Shown here: in pieces, positions 51,253 to 60,256 of the stretch | Numbering within the stretch: position 1 is the first letter of the stretch | Layout: each line of letters opens with the position of its first letter | Source of the DNA: Bacteroidales bacterium | Lineage (GTDB): Bacteria > Bacteroidota > Bacteroidia > Bacteroidales > Paludibacteraceae | Direction: 5' to 3' | NCBI GenBank assembly: GCA_004557405.1 | Contig: SFDZ01000003.1 | Coordinates: 123,745 to 187,744, forward strand | Length of the DNA: 64,000 bases | Position numbers and translations under genes: made by a program | Notes under the pieces: model-generated | The model's database searches: none | Told to the model about the DNA's origin: nothing | What the model saw: the letters and a program-made list of their open reading frames with translations, nothing else

Positions 51253-52863
51253 TTAGTGTCGTTTTTCGAGTTCTTGCACAGCGCGGTTTACCATGTCGTC
51301 GTACGAATTGATGTACGGGAAAAAGCCGTCATCGCCAAGTATGTTGCGCACGATGTACGATGTAACGTGCCGCAAAATGAGCGTTCGCGACACCTGTTTA
51401 TCGGATTCGCTACCCGAAATACCTTTTTTGGTCGCATAGTCCGCCACTTGGTCGTACAGATTTTGTTGTTGCAGATAGGCCACAAGCGATTGCCAATCGG
51501 CAAATTTGGTTAGGCGTGTGCGATGCCGTTCCGAATAGTCGAGCGCAAAACGATAGAGGTGCGAGCCGTTGACCAAACGATTGAAATAGGGTGAGACACC
51601 GGTGGTGTCGCGCGGCACAAATATGTCGGGCATGATGCCGCCTCCGCCATGCACTTCGCGGCCGCCTTTGGTGCGATAAATTATCGTATCGGACTGCCGG
51701 ATGCTGTCCTGCGAGAAGAACTCGCCGTGCAGATAGCGATTGAGCAAATCGGTTTCGTAGTCTTCGGCTTTGCCGCGCTCGTAGGGTTTCTGAATGCAAC
51801 GGCCGGCGGGCGTGTAGTAGCGCGCCACGGTAAGCCGTACAGCCGAACCGTCGTTAAACTCCATCTGGTTTTGCACCAAGCCTTTGCCAAACGAGCGTCG
51901 CCCGACGATGATGCCGCGGTCGTTGTCCTGAATGGCGCCGGCAAAAATCTCGCTCGCCGAAGCCGACCACTCGTCGATGAGTACCGCTATTTTCATATTT
52001 TGCGCACTGCCATAGCCATTGGCTCGCGACTCTTCGCGCGGGTACGAGCGCCCTTCGACATACACCATCAAATCGTTGTTCGACAAAAATTCGTTCAGCA
52101 TATTCAACGCTGCGTCCATGTAGCCGCCGGCGTTGCCACGCAAATCGACAACGACATTGAGTGCATGCGCTTTTTTCAGTTTGGCCAACGCCGTCAGAAA
52201 TTCGTTGTAGGTGTTTGCTCCAAACTTGTTGACGGCAATGTAACCCGTTGTGGGCGTTACCATATACGCCACATCGACGCTATGCACCGGAATGTCGCCG
52301 CGCGTGATGTCGAAATGCAGCAGTTCGGAGGTGTTGCGGCGCACCACGCCCAAACGCACTTTCGAACCTTTCGGGCCGCGCAGTTTTTTCATCACCTTTT
52401 CGTTGTTTATCTGATTGCCCACAAATGCCGTATCGTTCACTTCGACGATGCGGTCGCCATCGAGCAGGCCGGCACGTTCCGAAGGACCTCCGGAAATGAC
52501 ATCGACCACATACACCGTATCGTTTTGCAGCGAAAACTGCACGCCGATGCCGCTAAACGACCCTTCGAGTTGTTCGTTCACAGCCTCCAAATCGGCCGCC
52601 GGAATGTAGGCCGAATGCGGGTCGAGTTGTTTGACGATGAGCGGCAAAATGGCTTCGCTGATGCTGTCGGAAACAACGGAATCGACATACACATCGTCAA
52701 TCAGGCGCAACATCTCGCTGATTTTGTTGTCCGACGAGGTTCTGAAACCGGCCATCTGTTCGTAAGTGGTCAAAACCTTGTGTCGTACGGTGTACACACT
52801 CCCGACAATCATGCCCACAGCCATAGAAACGCCCACAATCAAAGGCACCCAATATTTTTTCAT
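51253..52863 (-). CDS. C-terminal processing peptidase (S41 family)
   Basis: A 536-residue periplasmic serine protease with an N-terminal signal anchor (YWVPLIVGVSMAVGMIVGSVY). A PDZ domain follows (~88-175; FSGIGVQFSLQNDTVYVVDV, GDRIVEVNDTAF), then the protease core with the catalytic Ser in DEWSASASEIFAGAIQD (~302) and the Lys in GRRSFGKGLVQNQ (~327). The C-terminal ~130 residues are an additional helical domain. It trims C-termini of exported proteins. It starts 9 bp after the dCMP deaminase stop. Confidence 0.94.
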   Translation of the reverse strand: MKKYWVPLIVGVSMAVGMIVGSVYTVRHKVLTTYEQMAGFRTSSDNKISEMLRLIDDVYVDSVVSDSISEAILPLIVKQLDPHSAYIPAADLEAVNEQLEGSFSGIGVQFSLQNDTVYVVDVISGGPSERAGLLDGDRIVEVNDTAFVGNQINNEKVMKKLRGPKGSKVRLGVVRRNTSELLHFDITRGDIPVHSVDVAYMVTPTTGYIAVNKFGANTYNEFLTALAKLKKAHALNVVVDLRGNAGGYMDAALNMLNEFLSNNDLMVYVEGRSYPREESRANGYGSAQNMKIAVLIDEWSASASEIFAGAIQDNDRGIIVGRRSFGKGLVQNQMEFNDGSAVRLTVARYYTPAGRCIQKPYERGKAEDYETDLLNRYLHGEFFSQDSIRQSDTIIYRTKGGREVHGGGGIMPDIFVPRDTTGVSPYFNRLVNGSHLYRFALDYSERHRTRLTKFADWQSLVAYLQQQNLYDQVADYATKKGISGSESDKQVSRTLILRHVTSYIVRNILGDDGFFPYINSYDDMVNRAVQELEKRH

Positions 52864-52872
52864 GATTCAGTA

Positions 52873-53310
52873 TTATTTTTTACTCGTTTCGGTATCTTCC
52901 ACCAACAGCACTTCGATGCCGGCGCGTTTCAACAGTTCGAGTCCGTCCATTATGCGGTAGTTTTCGCCGTACACCACGCGTTTGATGCCGGCTTGTATAA
53001 TCAGTTTGGCGCACTCGATACACGGCGACGCAGTTACATAGAGCGTAGCGCCATCGCTGCTGTTGCCCGACCGCGCCACCTTGGTGATGGCATTGGCTTC
53101 GGCATGCAGCACGTATGGTTTCGACACGTTGTTTTCGTCCTCGCAGCAGTTTTCAAACCCCGATGGAGTGCCGTTGTAACCATCGGAAATAATCATTTTG
53201 TTTTTGACAATCAGCGCGCCCACCTGACGGCGTTGGCAGTACGAATTCTCCGCCCAGATGCGTGCCATGCGCATATAGCGCATATCCAATTTTTGTTGTT
53301 TCTCTGTCAT
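52873..53310 (-). CDS. dCMP/cytidine deaminase family protein
   Basis: A 145-residue zinc-dependent deaminase. The zinc site is formed by LHAEANAI (His and catalytic Glu, ~71-78) and SPCIECAKLI (two Cys, ~98-107). The pattern GYNGTPSGFENC near residue 45 fits the dCMP deaminase / ComEB group, which supplies dUMP for thymidylate synthesis. It is the first gene of a four-gene minus-strand operon behind a consensus promoter. Confidence 0.92.
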   Translation of the reverse strand: MTEKQQKLDMRYMRMARIWAENSYCQRRQVGALIVKNKMIISDGYNGTPSGFENCCEDENNVSKPYVLHAEANAITKVARSGNSSDGATLYVTASPCIECAKLIIQAGIKRVVYGENYRIMDGLELLKRAGIEVLLVEDTETSKK

Positions 53311-53338
53311 AGTTCGTGTTCGATGAAAAAAGTAACTG

Positions 53339-53369
53339 CAAAAATACAGAATTTCTTGCGATTGACAAA
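53339..53369 (-). promoter_or_regulatory. Promoter of the dCMP deaminase operon
   Basis: Minus strand TTTG (53369-53366), 19 bp, TATTTTTG (53346-53339), 28 nt before the ATG. Confidence 0.8.
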
Positions 53370-53461
53370 AAAATATGCTTCATAGTCTGCAAAAATCACG
53401 CCAAAACGCATCAAAATTGCAGAAAATACACAAAAAACAACCTTTATACGCCAAAAATATG

Positions 53462-53469
53462 TATCTTTG
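53462..53469 (+). promoter_or_regulatory. Promoter -7 element of the histidine kinase operon
   Basis: TATCTTTG, 19 bp before the ATG at 53489, gives a very short leader. No -33 TTTG is seen. Confidence 0.62.
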
Positions 53470-53488
53470 CGCTGACGAAAATGGACAA

Positions 53489-55453
53489 ATGATGATTTTC
53501 CGACATCCAAAAAAGTGGTGTATGGTCGTGCTGACGCTGCTGAGTAGCGTTGCAGTAGTGGCACAACCCGACTTGGACTCGCTCTATACCGAATACATCG
53601 CCACCACCGGCAGCGAACATCGGCAAAAAGCCGACGAATTGGTGCGGCTGTTGCAAGCCGACGATTGGTTGGATAGCACGTTTGCGGCCAACAAGTATAC
53701 AGCCGACTATACGCGCGCCAACATTGCCGCTGCGCTTGCTATACGTGCCTACTATGCCAACAACTACGACCTCGCCATCGACTATGCCACCGACGAGGCC
53801 AACTACACACCGTCCGATTCGCTCGATTTGTTGGCCGAAGCCTACACAACGCTCGGGTCGGCTTATCAGCGTTTGGGACAGTACGAAACCGCCTTGTCGT
53901 ATCGCCTGAAATGTTTAGCCATCGACGAGCAAATGGGCGATTCGACCAACATCAGTTCGTCGCTCAGCAACCTCGCATCCATCTACTTGACAATCGGGCA
54001 GGCAGCGGCTGCCGAAACCTATTTGCAACGCGCCATCGCCATCGAACGCGCACACGCACACGACAACACACGCGCTTTGGCTGTGCGGTTGGGCATGTTG
54101 GGTGAAGTCTATTTGCAAGAACAACGCTTGGACGAGGCTTTGCAAGCCACGGTCGAAGCTGTAGCACTCGACAGCGTTGCACAGCGGCAAAGCAACTTGG
54201 GCATACGGCTCTCGCAACTGGGCGCAGTGCAGTTGGCACAAGGCAACTACGCACAAGCGCTGCATAGTTTGAACCAAGCATTGCCGCTACTCAACCAAGC
54301 CGGCAATCTCACCTCCGAAGCCATCACCTACCAACAACTTGGGCGCATTGCCGCACGCACAGGCAAGCCTGCCGAAGCCGCAAAATATTTCAAAAAAAGT
54401 ATCGACATAGGACAATCCATTGGCAACAGATTGGTATTGCAAAAGTCGTATCAGGAGTTGTATCAACTGCACAAACCGACCAATCCGGCATTAGCGCTTG
54501 ACTATTTCGAACGGGCACAAGCCCTAAAAGATACGATGTTTACCGAAAAAATTCAGAATCAACTATCTGATTTTCAGGTAAAATACGACACACAGGACAA
54601 AGAGCACCGCATTGCCATGCACGAGGCAACCATCAAACGGCAACGCACATGGGCAGTCGGCATTGTGGGCATTGCGTTGTTGTGTTTGGCGGTAGCGATA
54701 TTGACCTACCACTATTTGCGCCTGACCAAACGGCACAATCGCGAATTGACCGAAACCAACGCGCTGAAAAACAAATTTTTCTCCATTATTTCGCACGACC
54801 TGAAAAATCCGGTGCTGGCACAACGGCGCGTGCTCGAAACACTGAGCAAAAACCTGTCGGGATTGTCGCACGAAGAATTGTCAGCCATTGTCGATATGCT
54901 GTACGCCTCGACAACGGCACAAGTCGATTTGTTGCAAAATTTGTTGGTGTGGGCGCGACTGCAAACCGGGCGCATGAATTTTACGCCTATCGTTTGCCGG
55001 GTAGCCGATGCTGTGCAATCGGTGGTGGCACTGACACAACTGCAACTGCGCAACAAACAACAGAGCCTCGAAACCGACATCGACGACGGCTGCATCTGCT
55101 ATGCCGACCCCAATATGCTGACCACCGTACTCCGCAATTTGGTGTCGAACGCCATCAAATTTACCGGCGAAGGCGGTCGCATCACCCTGCGTGCACACAA
55201 CATCGACAATCGCTGCCGCATCGAAGTGAGCGACACCGGCATCGGTATGGATGCCGACATGCAGGCACAACTTTTCCGAATTGATACGCGCCACACAACC
55301 AGCGGCACAGCCGGCGAACAAGGCACCGGTCTGGGACTGATTATCTGTCGCGACATGATAGAACGCCACGACGGCACACTGACGATACAGAGCGCACCCG
55401 GGCAAGGCACGACGTTCGTCATTACACTCCAAATAGATTGTAAAACAACCTGA
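53489..55453 (+). CDS. Tetratricopeptide sensor histidine kinase
   Basis: A 654-residue membrane sensor with a signal peptide (KKWCMVVLTLLSSVAVVAQ). About six TPR-like repeats fill residues ~50-340 in the periplasm (ETALSYRLKCLAIDEQMGD, AAAETYLQRAIAIERAHA, YAQALHSLNQALPLLNQAG). A transmembrane helix follows (WAVGIVGIALLCLAVAILTYHYL, ~388-410), then HisKA with the phospho-acceptor His in FFSIISHDLKNPV (~435), and HATPase_c with N box NLVSNAIKFTGEGG, DTGIGMDADM and GTGLGLIICRDMI. The start was set at 53489 because the promoter and signal peptide fit there. The cognate response regulator starts 3 bp after the stop. Confidence 0.92.
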   Translation: MMIFRHPKKWCMVVLTLLSSVAVVAQPDLDSLYTEYIATTGSEHRQKADELVRLLQADDWLDSTFAANKYTADYTRANIAAALAIRAYYANNYDLAIDYATDEANYTPSDSLDLLAEAYTTLGSAYQRLGQYETALSYRLKCLAIDEQMGDSTNISSSLSNLASIYLTIGQAAAAETYLQRAIAIERAHAHDNTRALAVRLGMLGEVYLQEQRLDEALQATVEAVALDSVAQRQSNLGIRLSQLGAVQLAQGNYAQALHSLNQALPLLNQAGNLTSEAITYQQLGRIAARTGKPAEAAKYFKKSIDIGQSIGNRLVLQKSYQELYQLHKPTNPALALDYFERAQALKDTMFTEKIQNQLSDFQVKYDTQDKEHRIAMHEATIKRQRTWAVGIVGIALLCLAVAILTYHYLRLTKRHNRELTETNALKNKFFSIISHDLKNPVLAQRRVLETLSKNLSGLSHEELSAIVDMLYASTTAQVDLLQNLLVWARLQTGRMNFTPIVCRVADAVQSVVALTQLQLRNKQQSLETDIDDGCICYADPNMLTTVLRNLVSNAIKFTGEGGRITLRAHNIDNRCRIEVSDTGIGMDADMQAQLFRIDTRHTTSGTAGEQGTGLGLIICRDMIERHDGTLTIQSAPGQGTTFVITLQIDCKTT

Positions 55454-55456
55454 TAT

Positions 55457-56083
55457 ATGAATATTATCATCGTAGATGATCATCCGCTTTTTCGCATCGG
55501 CACAAAAATGGCCATTCAACGTGGGCTGCACACCGTAGTGGGCGAGGCTGCCAACGCCACAGCGCTTCGGCAGCTGCTGAACGACACCACGCCCGACCTG
55601 ATACTGCTCGACATCATTTTGGGCAACGGCCCTTCCGGTGTCGATATTGCCCGCCAACTGAAAGCCGACAAACCGGAGATAAAAATCCTCGTCCTCTCCA
55701 TCGACACCTCGCTAAACACTATCAAAGAACTGCTCGAAATCGGCATCGACGGTTTTGTCAGCAAAAATGCACCTGACGACGAAGTGTTGCAAGCCATCGA
55801 CGCCGTAAGCAACGGCCAACCCTATTTCGGCACCGACATCGACCGTATAGTGCAAGCCGTGATGACCACACAGCAACTGAAAAACGACCTGTTTTCGGAA
55901 CGCGAACAAGAAATCATTCGCGCCATCTGTCAGGGCGGGTCGAACAAAGACATTGCCCAAAAAACAAACATCAGTTTGCGTACTGTCGAGACACACAAGA
56001 CCAACATATTCCGTAAAATCGGCATCACCAACAGTGTCGATTTGGTGCTGTACGCCATCAAGAACGGCATCGTTACGATATGA
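55457..56083 (+). CDS. NarL/LuxR-family response regulator
   Basis: A 208-residue two-domain regulator. The receiver domain has acidic pair VDDHPLF, phospho-acceptor Asp52 in LILLDIILG, and Lys in VSKNAPDDE. The C-terminal LuxR helix-turn-helix (~141-205) reads LFSEREQEIIRAICQGGSNKDIAQKTNISLRTVETHKTN in segments typical of the family. It is paired with the TPR histidine kinase 3 bp upstream and overlaps the following permease gene by 4 bp (ATGA). Its targets are unknown; autoregulation of this operon is an obvious possibility. Confidence 0.95.
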   Translation: MNIIIVDDHPLFRIGTKMAIQRGLHTVVGEAANATALRQLLNDTTPDLILLDIILGNGPSGVDIARQLKADKPEIKILVLSIDTSLNTIKELLEIGIDGFVSKNAPDDEVLQAIDAVSNGQPYFGTDIDRIVQAVMTTQQLKNDLFSEREQEIIRAICQGGSNKDIAQKTNISLRTVETHKTNIFRKIGITNSVDLVLYAIKNGIVTI

Positions 56084-57324
56084 GAGCCAATCTGTTCATA
56101 GCACGCAAATTGCATTTCGACGAGAGCGACAACAGACGCATGTCGCGCCCGGCCGTGCGCATAGCCACCGTGGGCATAGCCGTAGGCTTGGCGGTGATGC
56201 TGATAGCCGTGGCTGTGGTCGTCGGGTTCAAAAACGAAGTCGGGCGACAAGTCATCGGGTTTGGATCGCACATACAGATAACCAACTATGGCAACGGCAA
56301 CAATTACGAAACGTTGCCCATAGTGCCTTCGGCAGCGTTGGACAGCGTGTTGCGCCACACGCCACACATCACCCATGTGCAGCATATAGCCACCAAACCG
56401 GGCATTGTCAAAACCCAATCCGACTTCGACGGCATCATTCTCAAGGGCATCGACCGCCGGTTCAATTGGACTTTTTTTCGCGAGCACCTCGTTGCCGGCG
56501 ACACCATAGCGCTGCCGGACAGCGCCATCACCAACGATGTGCTGATTTCGCAGACACAAGCCCGTTTGCTGCATCTGTCGGTAGGCGACAAATTTACCAC
56601 CTATTTCATGACTGACCCTGTGCGTGCACGCCGTTTTACCGTGCGCGGCATTTATGCAACCACGTTTACCGAATTCGACAAGATGTTCATTTTGGCCGAC
56701 ATCCGCCACATCCGGCGCCTGAACCATTGGCACAACGGCGAAATCAGTCAGATAGAACTGATGGTTGATGATTTTGACCGCATCGATGCCATCGAGCGCG
56801 AGGTATTTTTGGCCGTAGCCGCCCGCACCGACAGCGACGGCACGCTGCTACAAACGCGCAGCATCAAAAAAATAGTGCCGCGTGTGTTCGAATGGCTCGA
56901 CATGATAGATATGAATGCGTGGGTAATTTTAGCCTTGATGTTGGCAGTGGCCGGCTTCAACATGATTTCGGGGCTGCTCATCATCATTCTCGAGCGCACC
57001 AACACCATCGGCATACTCAAAGCCATGGGCGCCCGCAACAGCAGTATTCGCCACATTTTTCTCTATCAGGCCGTGTTTCTGATTGGCAAAGGCATGGTTT
57101 GGGGCAACCTTGTGGGTGTTGCGCTGATACTGATTCAATACTACACGCATCTGATTCCGTTGGATGCCGCCGCGTATTATGTCGATTTTGTGCCGGTAGA
57201 ACTGCATTTTTGGCAGTGGTTGGTCATCAACATCGCCACATTGTGCATCACCACACTGATGCTGATAGTGCCTTCGTACATCATCACCAAGATACAACCG
57301 GCCAAATCTATCAAGTTTGAGTAA
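56080..57324 (+). CDS. FtsX/LolC-like ABC transporter permease
   Basis: A 414-residue permease with the 1 + 3 transmembrane plan of LolC/E and MacB: helix 1 at ~25-48 (ATVGIAVGLAVMLIAVAVVVGF), a large periplasmic domain (~50-270; LKGIDRRFNWTFFREHL, GEISQIELMVDDFDRIDAIE), and three helices near the C-terminus (MLAVAGFNMISGLLIIILERT, FLYQAVFLIGKGMVWGNLVG, LVINIATLCITTLMLIVPSYI). The coupling segment ERTNTIGILKAMGARNSSIRHIFL is typical of lipoprotein-releasing permeases. No ATPase gene is adjacent, so the ATPase must be encoded elsewhere. It overlaps the response regulator by 4 bp, an unusual coupling of lipoprotein sorting or envelope transport to a two-component system. Confidence 0.88.
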   Translation: MRANLFIARKLHFDESDNRRMSRPAVRIATVGIAVGLAVMLIAVAVVVGFKNEVGRQVIGFGSHIQITNYGNGNNYETLPIVPSAALDSVLRHTPHITHVQHIATKPGIVKTQSDFDGIILKGIDRRFNWTFFREHLVAGDTIALPDSAITNDVLISQTQARLLHLSVGDKFTTYFMTDPVRARRFTVRGIYATTFTEFDKMFILADIRHIRRLNHWHNGEISQIELMVDDFDRIDAIEREVFLAVAARTDSDGTLLQTRSIKKIVPRVFEWLDMIDMNAWVILALMLAVAGFNMISGLLIIILERTNTIGILKAMGARNSSIRHIFLYQAVFLIGKGMVWGNLVGVALILIQYYTHLIPLDAAAYYVDFVPVELHFWQWLVINIATLCITTLMLIVPSYIITKIQPAKSIKFE

Positions 57325-57402
57325 TTATAACTATGCTATAAAACATAATTTTTACGCCAATTTTGCCAAAAATCGACTTTATAAATGTTAAAATCGGAAA
57401 AA

Positions 57403-57434
57403 TTTGAATTTTTCAAAAAAATGTTGTACCTTTG
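57403..57434 (+). promoter_or_regulatory. Promoter of the small winged-helix gene
   Basis: TTTG (57403-57406), 20 bp, TACCTTTG (57427-57434), 40 bp before the ATG. Confidence 0.85.
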
Positions 57435-57474
57435 CAACGGATTTTAGTAACACATTTATTGGTTTTTAATTTTT

Positions 57475-57675
57475 ATGGTTATGAAAGAGAAAATTGGTTT
57501 GAACGCCGGTCTCGTTTGGAATTCGTTGAACGAGGGCGCAAAAGAGTTGAAGGCTTTGAAAAAAGCAACTAAATTGACCGAAAAAGACCTCTATGCCGCA
57601 CTTGGTTGGTTGGCACGCGAGGAAAAAATCAACTTTACCGAAACCGCTGCCGACATTTTGGTCAGCCTCTGCTAA
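57475..57675 (+). CDS. Small winged helix-turn-helix protein (PF10771-like)
   Basis: A 66-residue protein that is a single winged-helix domain: IGLNAGLVWNSLNEGAKELKA, then KLTEKDLYAALGWLAREEKINF and a short C-terminal hairpin. Stand-alone domains of this kind are common in Bacteroidota; DNA binding is expected, target unknown. The second Met (57481, MKEKIGL) is an equally good start. It is monocistronic with its own consensus promoter and a bidirectional terminator shared with the TolC-like gene. Confidence 0.87.
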   Translation: MVMKEKIGLNAGLVWNSLNEGAKELKALKKATKLTEKDLYAALGWLAREEKINFTETAADILVSLC

Positions 57676-57695
57676 TTCGGCAAAGTACACACAAC

Positions 57696-57738
57696 AAAAT
57701 CGTCCGTTCCTTTTTTGAGGGAAGCGGACGATTTTTTT
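57696..57738. terminator. Bidirectional terminator between winged-helix and TolC-like genes
   Basis: An 11-bp stem aaaatcgtccg / cggacgatttt with a partly paired interior is followed by T tracts on both strands. Confidence 0.92.
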
Positions 57739-57751
57739 ATACTCTCTTGAT

Positions 57752-59083
57752 TTACAATGAGATAGCATTCCCGTTGTAGAAATCGAAAATTTTGGTGCGG
57801 AATATAAATTCGTACTTCGCCTGCAGCGCCTCGGTTTGTGCCGATTCGTATCGCGTTTTGGCGTTGTTGTAATCGAACGGCGTCGATTTGCCGTTTTCGT
57901 ATTTGGCTTGTTCGAACTCGAATGCCACGCGCGAAGCCTCTACCGTTTTGTCAGCTGCCAAATATTTGTCGCGTGCTGCCACCGCATTGTAATACGCCGT
58001 CTGAATCTCCTTCAGCAGCGCCTGTTTTTCGTTTTCGAGCGCAAGTTCCTGATTCAAAATGTTGATACGCGCCTGTTTCACGCGGTTGGGCGTAGCCATG
58101 CGGTCGAATATCGGAATCGACAGCGACAGGGCTATCATTTCGCTGCTGTTGTCGCCAAGTTGTCGGCCAAAATCCAAATTTTCGCGACCAAATGCGTGAT
58201 AATATCCCGTATTGTAGCCGGCGTGCAAGTCGAGTTGCGGATAATAGGCCGATTGTGCCACTTTCAGGTCGCGTTTGCTGCTTTCGATGCGCAATTCGGC
58301 CGCTTTGATGGATGGTCGTATGCCGAGCGATGCGTGATAGGCATTTTCGGGCGAAGCCAACGTGTTGAGTGTGGCATCGAGCAGCGCTTCGACATCGCAG
58401 TCGGCTACATCGAACTGTGCCACGTCGCTGTAGTTGATTGCCTGACAGAGCGTCAGCACAGCCAAGCGGACAGCGTTGGCGGCTTCGGTGCGTTTTTGTT
58501 CGTCGGTAGCCAGTTGTGCACGATTTTCGTACAATTCGGCTTCCGATTTTTTGCCATTGGCAACCATTTTGGCCGTGTTTTCGACCTGTGCGGCCGACAA
58601 CTGCACCTGATGTTCGGCCACGACGAGCAAATCCTTGTTGTACAAAACGTTCAGATAGTAACTTGCCACGTTGAGCGACACATCTTCTTTGGCTTTGTTC
58701 AAGTCTTCGACGGCGGCCAGCAGGTTGAGTTTATCCGCTTTTATCTGATTGGTAACACGCAAGCCTGTAAAAATCGGCATCGATGTCGAAACCGAAAAGC
58801 CGGTCGAGGCCATCGATTGGCTGGTGGTGATGTTGTCGTTGCCGGTGGCGCGTCCGAACGCGAAATTTTGGTTGACGCCCGCATTCAAATCGGGAACGAA
58901 ACTGAGTTGCGAGGTTTTCAGATTCAGTTCCTGATAATTGCACGCCAACGCTTTTTGTTGCACCGTCAGGTTGTGCTGCAATGCAAAATCGATGCACTGT
59001 TGCAGCGACCACTTGTCCTGTGCCTGCGCGCCAATGCCGACGGCCAACAGCCCTATTGCTGCGATTATGACCTTTGTTTTCAT
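57752..59083 (-). CDS. TolC-family outer membrane efflux protein
   Basis: A 443-residue TolC-like protein with a signal peptide (MKTKVIIAAIGLLAVGIGAQA). It shows the internally duplicated coiled-coil and strand plan: WSLQQCIDFALQHNLTVQQKAL at the start, long helices with KAKEDVSLNVASYYLNVLYNKDLL, and a second half with IESSKRDLKVAQSAYYPQLDLHAGY and NEKQALLKEIQTAYYNAVAARDKY. It forms the outer-membrane duct for the adaptor and ABC pump encoded just upstream. It is the last gene of the efflux operon, 22 bp after the adaptor gene. Confidence 0.94.
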   Translation of the reverse strand: MKTKVIIAAIGLLAVGIGAQAQDKWSLQQCIDFALQHNLTVQQKALACNYQELNLKTSQLSFVPDLNAGVNQNFAFGRATGNDNITTSQSMASTGFSVSTSMPIFTGLRVTNQIKADKLNLLAAVEDLNKAKEDVSLNVASYYLNVLYNKDLLVVAEHQVQLSAAQVENTAKMVANGKKSEAELYENRAQLATDEQKRTEAANAVRLAVLTLCQAINYSDVAQFDVADCDVEALLDATLNTLASPENAYHASLGIRPSIKAAELRIESSKRDLKVAQSAYYPQLDLHAGYNTGYYHAFGRENLDFGRQLGDNSSEMIALSLSIPIFDRMATPNRVKQARINILNQELALENEKQALLKEIQTAYYNAVAARDKYLAADKTVEASRVAFEFEQAKYENGKSTPFDYNNAKTRYESAQTEALQAKYEFIFRTKIFDFYNGNAISL

Positions 59084-59105
59084 TGTTGTTTACCTTTTTG
59101 GTTGA

Positions 59106-60209
59106 TTATTGGGCAATGCGTTGCAACCCGCGCACCTGCACCGAATCGCTGATACCGTCCACTATTTCGATGTTTATACCATCGGACAGGCCGACGGTAA
59201 CCAACCGACGTTCAAACTGTTGCGGCTCACTATCGCCGCTTGTCAGCACATACACAAACGACGAGTCGTTTTCGAACGCCACCGAACTTTCGGGTACGGT
59301 CAGCACATTGTTGCGTTGTGCCAAAATGATTTCGGCATTGGCACTATAGCCCGACCGCACCACAATACTATCGGGAATGTGAGCGGCGGCTTTCATTTCG
59401 AACATCACAGCACCATTTTCTTCGACACCTTTTGGCGAGATGTATTCGAGTTCGGCATCAAACTTATGGTCTTGCAATGCGCCGATACTCAGCACTATAG
59501 CCATACCTTCGTGTATGCGTCCGACTTCGGTTTCGTCGATTTTGCCTTCGAAAATCATGTCGCCCATATCGGCAATGGTGGCAATGGTGGTGCCATCGTT
59601 GAAATTGTTCGACTGAATGACCGAGTTGCCCACTTTGACCGGAATGTCGAGAATGGTGCCCGAAATGGTCGAACGAATCTGCGTATTGCCATACGAGCCC
59701 GACCGTCGCGAGATGCCGTCGCGAATGATTTCGTAATTGTCGTTGGCATTTTGCAACTCTTCTTTGGCTTTTTGATAGTTGGCCAAACTCGTTTCGTAGT
59801 CTTCGCGCGCCAGCACCTTTTGCTCGTACAGTGCTTTGTCGCGTTTGTATTGTGTTTCAACGCGTTCGAGTTCGATTTTTGCCACGTTGATGCGCCCTTC
59901 GGCACTATTGAGTTGACTCATTTCGGGTATCACTTTTATCAGGGCAATGACATCGCCCACAGCCACTTTTTGACCGGCCTCTTTGTAGATTTGTGCGATG
60001 ATGCCCGAAATTTGCGGTTTAATCTCGACCTCGTTGCGTGGCTCTATCTTACCCGTTGCCACGGTTTTTTTGGCAATGGTCTGCACCGATGGTGTCAACA
60101 CATCGTACACTGCCTCTTTGGGGCGCGACTTTTGCCACAAAAACACAAATGTGCCGACAATCAGCACGCCCAACAGGACTAACAGAATGATTCTCACTAC
60201 TTTTTTCAT
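59106..60209 (-). CDS. Periplasmic adaptor (membrane fusion) protein, MacA/HlyD-like
   Basis: A 367-residue protein with one N-terminal membrane anchor (VVRIILLVLLGVLIVGTFVFLW). A biotinyl-lipoyl-like half (VATGKIEPRNEVEIKPQISGIIAQIYKEAGQKV broken across strands, ~50-85), a coiled-coil hairpin (~95-165; RVETQYKRDKALYEQKVLAREDYETSLANYQKAKEE in part) and beta-barrel domains (IRSTISGTILDIPVKVGNSV, FEGKIDETEVGRIHEGMAI) follow. It links the ABC permeases to the TolC-like channel. It lies 47 bp after permease B and 22 bp before the TolC-like gene. Confidence 0.94.
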   Translation of the reverse strand: MKKVVRIILLVLLGVLIVGTFVFLWQKSRPKEAVYDVLTPSVQTIAKKTVATGKIEPRNEVEIKPQISGIIAQIYKEAGQKVAVGDVIALIKVIPEMSQLNSAEGRINVAKIELERVETQYKRDKALYEQKVLAREDYETSLANYQKAKEELQNANDNYEIIRDGISRRSGSYGNTQIRSTISGTILDIPVKVGNSVIQSNNFNDGTTIATIADMGDMIFEGKIDETEVGRIHEGMAIVLSIGALQDHKFDAELEYISPKGVEENGAVMFEMKAAAHIPDSIVVRSGYSANAEIILAQRNNVLTVPESSVAFENDSSFVYVLTSGDSEPQQFERRLVTVGLSDGINIEIVDGISDSVQVRGLQRIAQ

Positions 60210-60256
60210 ACCGATTTAATATTTTTAGTTACATTTTTTTGCGATTCAATATGCAA

